Assembly (NCBI GenBank): GCA_905233865.1
Contig: CAJOGH010000058.1
Span: forward strand, 1 to 7,818
Direction of reading: 5' to 3'
DNA from: an uncultured Atopobiaceae bacterium
GTDB taxonomy: Bacteria; Actinomycetota; Coriobacteriia; Coriobacteriales; Atopobiaceae
DNA: 7,818 nucleotides
Position numbers and translations under genes: made by a program. Shown here one piece after another: positions 1 through 5,973 of this stretch (the first letter of the stretch is position 1; the number at the start of each line of letters is the position of its first letter). The notes beneath the pieces were generated by a model. That model saw only the letters and a program-made list of their open reading frames with translations, was not told where the DNA came from and did not search any database.

Positions 1-1842
1 GTTCGGCGACTACCCAAAGGCGCAAGGGAGGGTATAAGGCGCTTTCTGACCAGCCTGATGACCCTTGTGCTCGTGGCATCGATGGCACCGATGGCACCCG
101 TTGCCACGGCACTTGCCCTCTCGACCAACAAGCCCGACTCCGTTGTCATGCAGATCGGCAGCGGCGAAAAGGTCGACGTGGCCTCCAAGGTCGCAACGGT
201 AGATTCGTCAAAGGGCAGCACCGAGCTCACGTTCACGGTGGTCGACGGCTTTGCGAACGACCCCGACAACACCAAGCAGCGCGAGTTTGTCCTCAAGGAC
301 AAGTCGGGCAAGCAGACGGCTGTGATTGCCACTACCAACAACAACACGGCCAAGTTCCCCGTTTCCAAGCTGCAGGCCGACAAGACCCTCTATCTGCGAA
401 CTCAAACGCGCCAGGGATATGGCAGGTACGCCACCCGCTACGACACACAGCTCAACGTGCGCTTGGTGGACGCCAAGGCGACCGAGAAGAGCCCGTCAGG
501 CTCCCAGGAGAGCGGCACCTGGTCGTTTGGCAACGGACTGAGCTACACGTTCAAGAACACGGGCTTCAAGTTCCTGGACAACACGACCATGACCCTCAAT
601 GGACTTGACCTGCCGCTCATGTACAAGCACAACGCTGACGGTACCACGACCGTCGGCATCAACTGCACTCCCGAGGACGTGACGTTCCTCAAGGCCGTCA
701 AGCACGGCAACCCGTGGGAGAAGTACACCACTGAGAAGGCCGCCAAGGCCACCGCCAAGGCCGATAAGGGCTGGAGCGGCAAGGAGTTTGGCAAGTGGGG
801 CGGCAAGAAGTTCGACTGGCAGGTAATGGGGTACATGGAGTACAACACCAAGAACCCCACCGCACCGCGCTCCATCAACCTGATGGTATCCATGGGCATT
901 AAGGCCGACGGCCACGCGCAGTACCTCTGCTTTACCGGCACGCTCACGTTTACCGCTGGCGGCAAGGCGATGCTCACGGGCAAGTGGTCGCCCAAGGACG
1001 GACTCAGCGGCTCGCTCAGCCTGGGCGCCTACGCGGGCCTCGAGCTCTACATCGGCCTGGGCCTCAACTACGTCGCCTCCATTGGCGCATACGGCAAGGG
1101 TAGTATCAACATCAACTTCCAGCTGCTGCCCAAGTCGTACCTAAAGGACATCACGCTCATCGGACAGTGCGGCGCCAAGGCAAAGGTCTTTGGCTTTACC
1201 GTCTATACGTGGAAGATCCTCGAGGGCAAGAAGGAGCTCTACAAGCGTCCGCTGCAGTCTCAGATGACCTCGCAAGAGGCGCTCTCGGGACAGGGTCTGC
1301 CACAGGAAATCGTGGTCGACAACGGCATCAACGAAGACGGGACTGCAACGTCTCCCCTCACGGTGAGCGCCGAGACCTCCTATCCCGTCGACTCGCGCGA
1401 CTACCTGGAGGAGACGCCGACGATCCTGGAGGCCCTGGAGAACGCGAGCGCCAACTCCATCTTTGAGAACGTCTACGGCGAGACCGAGCTGACCTCGGTC
1501 ACGACGAACAACGGCCCCGTCGTGGCCTGCGTGGCCGACGCCAACCAGATCGACTCTAAGGCCGGGCGTGCCGCCACAGACCGCGGCGCCGTCGTGTTCT
1601 CGCGCCGCCAGGCGGACGGCACGTGGACCACGCCCAAGATCGTCGACCAGACGTCCACGTACGGCAAATACGCCGACTACACGCCCCACATCACGACCGA
1701 CGGCGACAACTGCTACATCGCCTACCAACGGCGAGAACCCGACCCTTGGCAACGTGGGCAAGAAGCTCGACGTCAGGGTTGCCAAGATCAACGCCCGCGA
1801 CGAGGTCGAGTACGTCGAGACCGTGAGCGAGCAGAGCACTGA
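1..1842 (+). CDS. Secreted surface-type protein, 5' part of a frameshifted gene (start probably upstream of the window)
   Basis: This is the N-terminal part of a large exported protein; its enzymatic role, if any, is unknown. The frame is open from base 1. Codons 2-15 are rich in Arg/Lys, codons 16-39 are hydrophobic, and an Ala-Leu-Ala at codons 37-39 is a plausible signal peptidase I site. The first ATG in the window (58) would lose the basic n-region, and the AGGGAGGG at 26-33 is too far from it, so I infer a start before the window. After the signal come Thr/Asn/Lys-rich beta-type sequence (about 40-210), a Lys/Ala-rich stretch (about 240-275), and a Gly/aromatic alternating region (about 295-400) resembling amphipathic strands. 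From about 500 a propeller-like pattern begins (strand with DGDN then YIAYQ). True coding in this frame ends near 1723; the residues to the stop at 1840-1842 turn Arg/Gln-rich and look out of frame. The family of the first 420 residues is not recognised. Confidence 0.8.
   Translation, partial: VRRLPKGAREGIRRFLTSLMTLVLVASMAPMAPVATALALSTNKPDSVVMQIGSGEKVDVASKVATVDSSKGSTELTFTVVDGFANDPDNTKQREFVLKDKSGKQTAVIATTNNNTAKFPVSKLQADKTLYLRTQTRQGYGRYATRYDTQLNVRLVDAKATEKSPSGSQESGTWSFGNGLSYTFKNTGFKFLDNTTMTLNGLDLPLMYKHNADGTTTVGINCTPEDVTFLKAVKHGNPWEKYTTEKAAKATAKADKGWSGKEFGKWGGKKFDWQVMGYMEYNTKNPTAPRSINLMVSMGIKADGHAQYLCFTGTLTFTAGGKAMLTGKWSPKDGLSGSLSLGAYAGLELYIGLGLNYVASIGAYGKGSININFQLLPKSYLKDITLIGQCGAKAKVFGFTVYTWKILEGKKELYKRPLQSQMTSQEALSGQGLPQEIVVDNGINEDGTATSPLTVSAETSYPVDSRDYLEETPTILEALENASANSIFENVYGETELTSVTTNNGPVVACVADANQIDSKAGRAATDRGAVVFSRRQADGTWTTPKIVDQTSTYGKYADYTPHITTDGDNCYIAYQRREPDPWQRGQEARRQGCQDQRPRRGRVRRDRERAEH
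1723..1735 (+). other. Frameshift junction in the surface protein gene
   Basis: Before this point sensible protein is read with codons starting at bases 1, 4, 7 and so on (ending CYIAYQ at 1711-1728). After it, sensible protein is read one base later (TNGENP from 1724). Net effect is one extra base or two missing bases, possibly with a larger loss of length 3n+2. No homopolymer, short tandem repeat or stop-associated slippery codon lies here, so phase variation and programmed +1 frameshifting are not supported. A mutation or a sequence/assembly error fits better. Confidence 0.85.
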
Positions 1843-3820
1843 CACGACCACCATGCCCGCCAGCCCTGTCGTGCTCAACAGCAACGACGACGATCTCTAT
1901 GTTGGCTGGTACACCAACAAGACGGCCGGAAACTCTGGCGAGGTCCTTGGCGTGAGCGGCACCCACAACATAAAGGTGTGGAAGCGCAACGCGGAGAACT
2001 CATGGACAGAGGTCAGGAACATCCCCACCGAGGAGTGCGCCATCTCCTCCTTTGACATGGGCCTCATGGGCAACGTGCCCACCGCCGCATGGTCGACTGA
2101 CACGAAGCTCACCTCCGCCACCTTCAACGAGGAGACGAGCCTCAACAACGAGACGCAACCCTACAGCAAGTACGACGAGGACACGTTTGGCGGCTCTAAG
2201 GTCTACTCGCTGAACCTCAGCAGCCCTGGGTCCGAGGCGAGCGTCGTGTTCAACGGTGCCACCAACGCGCAGTTTGCGTCCTATGACGAGAAGAACGTGC
2301 TGACGTATGCCGCCGCAAGTGGTGACGTCACATCCGGCGGCGGCGTCTCCATCTACGGCACCGACGGCACGAGCACGGAGCACGACCTGATCCTGGACGG
2401 CTCCAAGGTGGACCTCGAGACGACCGACTACGCGATCTCGGGCGACCTCGGCCTCAACCGCGCCGGATGCATCTCGTACCTCAAGCTGTGCAACTATGGC
2501 GCGGACATCTGCTCCATGCTCACCACCGGCGAGAGCCCCACGAGCTGGACATCCGAGCTCGACACCACGTATGAGAACGACACGATCAGCGACTTTACCG
2601 CCACCTACGTGGACGGCCAACCGCTCTTTGTGTACACGACCACCGACGAGGGGCTCGAGTCCCAGGGCGACGGGACATCCGGCGCCGACATTGGCTCCAC
2701 GACGACCGATTCGCTCAAGCACGTCCGCGTCGACGACACAGGCTTTGACGAGTACGAGTTCAAGACCGGCCAGACCGCGACCATCGAGGCGGACGTGCAG
2801 AACGACGGCCTGGTGGACCTTGACGGCTTTGCCCTCTGGAAGCGCGAGGGCACCGGCGAGGACACCGAGATCGAGAAGGTCTACGAGGAGGAGGGGCCGC
2901 TCGCCATCGACGGCACCAAGACCGTGGAGTTCACCTACCAGATTCCGCCCAAGGAGGAGTTCACGGGTGAGCGCAACGTCGACCTGCTGGCCGCACCCCT
3001 CGGCAAGGAGGTCACGGACGACGACTTCAAGCGCGCCCTTACCGACGAGGACGCCGCCACCATCCGCTACGGCGGGCCCTCCCTCGCGCTCGAGGCAGAG
3101 CACATGGTCGAGTCCGGCCAGGAGTACATCGTGTCCACCGTGACCAACGACGGCATGACCACTCACGGCGCGACGCTGCAGTACATCGACTCCAACACCG
3201 ACCGCGTCCTCTACTCCGTCGAGGTGCCCGAGCTCGCCGAGGACGAGTGCTTCATTGACACCTACACGGCCGAGGACAGCTACTTTAGGAGGAGCGGCAT
3301 CACGGACATCACCGTCAAGCTCGTGAACGATGGCTCCCAGAGCACCGACGGCAGCGGCTACGAGCTCAACAACACCGAGTTCGTGAGCACCTGGGACTTC
3401 ATCGACACCCAGTCCGACTCGAAACCGGCCTTCAGACTCTACAACCCCAACTCAGGCGAGCACTTCTACACGCTCAACGCACACGAGCGCGACGTGCTCA
3501 CCAGCCTGGGCTGGACCGCCGAGGGTATCGGTTGGAACGCCCCCAACGAGGGCACGCCCGTCTACCGCCTGTACAACCCGAACGCGGGCGACCACCACTA
3601 CACGACGAGCGCGAACGAGCGTGACGTGCTTGTCGGGCTCGGTTGGACCTCGGAGGGCGAGTGCTGGAAGTCTGCTGGCAGCGACGGCGTCGCTGTGTGG
3701 CGCGAGTACAACCCCAACGCCATAACCGGTTCGCACAACTTCACCACCTCCAACAACGAGCACCTCACGCTCATACAGCTGGGGTGGCGCGGCGAGGGCA
3801 TCGCCTGGTACGGCGTCTAG
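1724..3820 (+). CDS. Secreted surface-type protein, 3' part of the frameshifted gene (propeller-like, CARDB-like and DUF5648-like repeats)
   Basis: This is the continuation of the upstream fragment, one frame over. The open frame extends back past an ATG at 1568, but its product before about 1724 is Arg/Pro/Thr-rich low-complexity sequence typical of a wrong frame, so that ATG is unlikely to be genuine. From 1727 the protein resumes with NGENPTLGNVGKKLDVRV, then strand pairs such as PVVLNSNDDDLYVGWY (about 1855-1910) that resemble propeller or BNR-like repeats. About 2720-3000 and 3075-3400 look like two CARDB/Ig-like beta domains (TATIEADVQNDG and EYIVSTVTNDG are matching strand motifs). Three aromatic repeats end the protein. 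No LPXTG sorting motif or C-terminal membrane segment is visible, so attachment, if any, would be non-covalent, perhaps through the repeats. Without its signal peptide this half could not be exported. Domain names are pattern-based inference. Confidence 0.8.
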   Translation, partial: TNGENPTLGNVGKKLDVRVAKINARDEVEYVETVSEQSTDTTTMPASPVVLNSNDDDLYVGWYTNKTAGNSGEVLGVSGTHNIKVWKRNAENSWTEVRNIPTEECAISSFDMGLMGNVPTAAWSTDTKLTSATFNEETSLNNETQPYSKYDEDTFGGSKVYSLNLSSPGSEASVVFNGATNAQFASYDEKNVLTYAAASGDVTSGGGVSIYGTDGTSTEHDLILDGSKVDLETTDYAISGDLGLNRAGCISYLKLCNYGADICSMLTTGESPTSWTSELDTTYENDTISDFTATYVDGQPLFVYTTTDEGLESQGDGTSGADIGSTTTDSLKHVRVDDTGFDEYEFKTGQTATIEADVQNDGLVDLDGFALWKREGTGEDTEIEKVYEEEGPLAIDGTKTVEFTYQIPPKEEFTGERNVDLLAAPLGKEVTDDDFKRALTDEDAATIRYGGPSLALEAEHMVESGQEYIVSTVTNDGMTTHGATLQYIDSNTDRVLYSVEVPELAEDECFIDTYTAEDSYFRRSGITDITVKLVNDGSQSTDGSGYELNNTEFVSTWDFIDTQSDSKPAFRLYNPNSGEHFYTLNAHERDVLTSLGWTAEGIGWNAPNEGTPVYRLYNPNAGDHHYTTSANERDVLVGLGWTSEGECWKSAGSDGVAVWREYNPNAITGSHNFTTSNNEHLTLIQLGWRGEGIAWYGV
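3428..3817 (+). repeat. Three tandem C-terminal protein repeats of about 43 residues (DUF5648-like)
   Basis: Three units lie at about 3428-3553, 3554-3688 and 3689-3817 (42, 45 and 43 codons). Units 1 and 2 share RLYNPN.G.H.YT followed by ERDVL..LGWT.EG..W. Unit 3 is diverged: W replaces the first Y, REYNPN replaces RLYNPN, a short insertion (AITGS) follows, and the ERDVL position reads NEHLTLIQ, but LGW..EG..W is kept. This pattern matches the family I know as DUF5648, found at the ends of secreted proteins of Gram-positive bacteria. A role in binding the cell wall or glycans is a common guess, not shown here. The DNA copies differ at many positions, so the duplication is old. Confidence 0.8.
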
Positions 3821-3842
3821 GCACCCGCCCATACGCAAGCCC

Positions 3843-3874
3843 GAGGGGGTGTCGGCAACAGCCGGCACCCCCTC
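3843..3874 (+). terminator. Rho-independent-type hairpin after the surface protein gene
   Basis: GAGGGGGTGTCGGC (3843-3856) pairs with GCCGGCACCCCCTC (3861-3874) across the loop AACA: 14 base pairs with a single G-T wobble. It begins 22 bases after the surface gene stop. The following plus-strand bases are TTCCTAT, only a weak T-run, and on the minus strand the stem is followed by GGGCTTG without a T-run. It therefore fits the plus-strand gene best, but may also stop transcripts arriving from trpA. Confidence 0.75.
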
Positions 3875-4004
3875 TTCCTATCGATTGACAGCGCCGATTC
3901 GTCTCGCGAGGTGCGACGCCTCCCACCACGGCACTACGGCACGTGCACGATTTGAATACCCTGGGTATGCGTTTTGCGCAGCGGCGGCCAAGCCGGCTCG
4001 GCTA
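3875..4004. other. Convergent intergenic spacer, no gene seen
   Basis: These 130 bases lie between the hairpin and the trpA stop. I see no credible open frame or RNA gene. On the trpA side are a short GC-rich dyad (about 3988-4003, GCCAAGCC facing GGCTCGGC, with one G-T wobble) and an inverted repeat ATACCC-T-GGGTAT (3956-3968). Neither is followed by a T-run on the minus strand, so a separate trp terminator is not demonstrated. Confidence 0.5.
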
Positions 4005-4778
4005 TTAGATGCTATGAACAGCCTCGGCCATGGTTCGCACGTAGTCCGTCACGGGACCCACGCAGGCCTCGCCCTCGCGCGCGATGATCTTGACGATGGC
4101 GGAGCCCACGATGGCGCCGTCGGACAGCGACGCCATGCGCGACGCCTGCTCGGGCGTGGAGATGCCAAAGCCGACCGCCACGGGGATATCCGTGACCTCG
4201 CGCACGAGGCTCACCATCGCGCCGATGTCGGTGGTGATGTTGGTGCGTACCCCGGTCACGCCGAGCGAGCTCACGCAGTACACGAAGCCGCGCGCGGCGC
4301 CGGCAATCGTGCGAATGCGCTCGTTGGACGTAGGCGCAATCAGGCTCACCACATCAAGGTCGTGCGCGGCAAAGACGGAATCGAACTCCTCCTTCTCCTC
4401 AAAGGGGACGTCGGGCAGGATGACGCCGTCCATACCCACCTCCTCCTGGCGCGCGGCAAAGCGCTCGATGCCATAGGAGTACACGACATTGGCGTAGGTC
4501 ATAAACACCAGAGGGATGTCCACGCGACCGCGGACGCGCGCCACCATGTCAAAGACGTCGTCGGTGGTCACGCCGCCCGCGCACGCGCGCTCGTTGGCAT
4601 CCTGGATGACGACACCCTCAGCAGTGGGGTCCGAGAACGGGATGCCCAGCTCGATCATGTCGGCTCCGGCCTCGGCCATAGCGACGATGAGCTCCTCCGT
4701 CACGTCGAGCGAGGGGTCGCCGGCGGTGACAAAGGGAATGAACGCGGGGCGCTCGAAGGCGCGGGCGATGTTACTCAT
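4005..4778 (-). CDS. trpA: Tryptophan synthase alpha chain
   Basis: It cleaves indole-3-glycerol phosphate to indole and glyceraldehyde 3-phosphate and passes indole to TrpB in the cytosolic alpha2-beta2 complex. The 257-residue TIM barrel has the usual length. Motifs: FIPFVTAGDP (13-22), IELGIPFSDPTAEG (42-55) with the catalytic Glu at 43, the loop LGVTG in the middle, and the phosphate-binding GFGIS and GAIVGSAIV near the end. At 54 there is Glu where Salmonella and E. coli TrpA have the catalytic Asp60. I chose ATG at 4778 (MSNIARAF) over an in-frame GTG at 4793, because a GGAGG (4785-4789) sits 6 bases before the ATG and lies inside the longer reading. It overlaps the trpB end by 8 bases, suggesting translational coupling and equal subunit supply. 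It is the last gene of the operon. Confidence 0.97.
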   Translation of the reverse strand: MSNIARAFERPAFIPFVTAGDPSLDVTEELIVAMAEAGADMIELGIPFSDPTAEGVVIQDANERACAGGVTTDDVFDMVARVRGRVDIPLVFMTYANVVYSYGIERFAARQEEVGMDGVILPDVPFEEKEEFDSVFAAHDLDVVSLIAPTSNERIRTIAGAARGFVYCVSSLGVTGVRTNITTDIGAMVSLVREVTDIPVAVGFGISTPEQASRMASLSDGAIVGSAIVKIIAREGEACVGPVTDYVRTMAEAVHSI

Positions 4779-5970
4779 GGAGGTCCTCCCCACGATAGCG
4801 AGCGATGGCCGCGACGTCCTTGTCGCCGCGACCCGACAGCGTGACGATAATAATCTGGTCCGGCGTCATCGTGGGCGCCAAGCGCATTGCGTGAGCCACC
4901 GCATGGGCGCTCTCGATGGCGGGGATGACGCCCTCGGTGCGCGAGAGATACTCAAAGGCGTCGACCGCCTCGTCGTCGGTGACAGGCACGTACTCAGCGC
5001 GGCCGGTGTCTGCAAGCCAGGCGTGCTCGGGCCCAATGCCGGGATAGTCCAGGCCGGCGCTGATGGAGTAGACAGGCGCGATCTGCCCGTACTCGTTCTG
5101 GCAGAAGTAGCTCTTCATGCCATGGAAGATGCCCATCGAACCCGTGGCCATCGTCGCGGCCGTCTCGTAGGTGTCCACCCCGCGGCCCGCGGCCTCGCAG
5201 CCTATCAGGCGCACGCTCTTGTCGTCAATAAAGTGATAGAAACTGCCGATGGCATTGGAGCCGCCGCCAACGCACGCAAGCACGGCATCGGGAAGCTTAC
5301 CAGTAGCGTCCAGGCACTGCTGGCGCGCCTCGCGTGAGATGACGGCCTGGAAGTCGCGCACCATCGTAGGAAACGGGTGCGGGCCCATGACCGACCCCAG
5401 GCAGTAGTGGGTATCGGCAATGCGCGCGGTCCACTCGCGGAAGGTCTCGCTCACCGCGTCCTTGAGCGTACCGGTGCCCGAGCTCACGCCGCGAACCTCA
5501 GCGCCCAACAGACGCATGCGATAGACATTGAGCGCCTGACGCTCCATGTCCTCGGTCCCCATGTAGACCACGCACTCCATGCCCATGAGAGCCGCTGCCG
5601 TGGCCGTGGCGACGCCGTGCTGGCCGGCACCGGTCTCGGCGATGAGGCGCGTCTTGCCCATGCGCTTGGCAAGGAGCGCCTGGCCCAGCACGTTGTTGAC
5701 CTTGTGCGCGCCAGTGTGGTTGAGGTCCTCACGCTTGAGGTACACGCGCGCGCCGCCCAGGTCTTCCGTCATGTTCTTGGCAAAGTAGAGCAGCGACGGA
5801 CGATTGGCATACTCGTTGAACAGCCGCTCGAGCTCGGCGTTGAAGTCCGGGTCGTCGCGATAGCGATCGTAGGCCTCCTCGAGCTCGATGACCGCGTTCA
5901 TGAGGGTCTCGGGTATGTACTGTCCGCCGTGGACGCCAAAGCGCCCGCGCGAGGTCGTCGAAGCCTCCAT
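4771..5970 (-). CDS. trpB: Tryptophan synthase beta chain
   Basis: This PLP enzyme condenses indole with L-serine to give L-tryptophan, in complex with TrpA. At 399 residues it is full length for the TrpB1 type that partners TrpA. Visible motifs: RFGVHGGQYIPETLM (10-24), the PLP lysine in HTGAHKVNN (Lys90), the catalytic Glu in AETGAGQHG (Glu112), the phosphate-binding GGGSN (235-239), and TLSGRGDKD (377-385) with the Ser that contacts the PLP ring nitrogen. No key residue is missing. The ATG at 5970 has an AAGGGAGG (5979-5986) 8 bases upstream. It starts 3 bases after the trpCF stop and its end overlaps trpA, as expected within one operon. Confidence 0.98.
   Translation of the reverse strand: MEASTTSRGRFGVHGGQYIPETLMNAVIELEEAYDRYRDDPDFNAELERLFNEYANRPSLLYFAKNMTEDLGGARVYLKREDLNHTGAHKVNNVLGQALLAKRMGKTRLIAETGAGQHGVATATAAALMGMECVVYMGTEDMERQALNVYRMRLLGAEVRGVSSGTGTLKDAVSETFREWTARIADTHYCLGSVMGPHPFPTMVRDFQAVISREARQQCLDATGKLPDAVLACVGGGSNAIGSFYHFIDDKSVRLIGCEAAGRGVDTYETAATMATGSMGIFHGMKSYFCQNEYGQIAPVYSISAGLDYPGIGPEHAWLADTGRAEYVPVTDDEAVDAFEYLSRTEGVIPAIESAHAVAHAMRLAPTMTPDQIIIVTLSGRGDKDVAAIARYRGEDLHE
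4785..4789 (-). promoter_or_regulatory. Ribosome binding site that decides the trpA start
   Basis: GGAGG on the minus strand lies 6 bases before ATG 4778, inside the end of trpB. The bases between it and the ATG are ACCTCC, so GGAGG is followed after one base by its own complement CCTCC. A one-base loop cannot fold as a hairpin, so masking within this pair is unlikely. Confidence 0.8.
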
Positions 5971-5973
5971 GTG

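Noticed and set aside
1568..1723. Upstream ATG and Arg/Pro/Thr-rich N-terminus for the 3' half of the surface gene
   Set aside because: The other frame holds the sensible protein here. The Arg/Pro/Thr-rich reading is an out-of-frame artefact that only joins the real sequence after the frameshift.
1720..1740. Programmed +1 frameshifting as explanation of the split gene
   Set aside because: No stop codon or slippery codon pair at the junction, and no repeat that could vary in length. Mutation or sequence error is simpler.
2000..3166. 388-codon minus-strand open frame inside the surface protein gene
   Set aside because: It is Val/Leu/Gly-rich shadow sequence opposite a well-patterned coding frame, with no ribosome site or motif noticed.
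3885..3890. TTGACA resembling a -35 promoter box
   Set aside because: No -10-like element lies 16-18 bases downstream and no plus-strand gene follows, so it is probably chance.
3956..3968. Inverted repeat ATACCC-T-GGGTAT as an operator or attachment site
   Set aside because: Six-base arms around one base occur often by chance. It lies between two gene ends, not at a promoter, and no mobile element is nearby.
3849..4844. 331-codon plus-strand open frame opposite trpA
   Set aside because: It starts inside the hairpin terminator and is the shadow of trpA. Its composition (His/Gly/Asp/Arg repeats) does not look like a folded protein.
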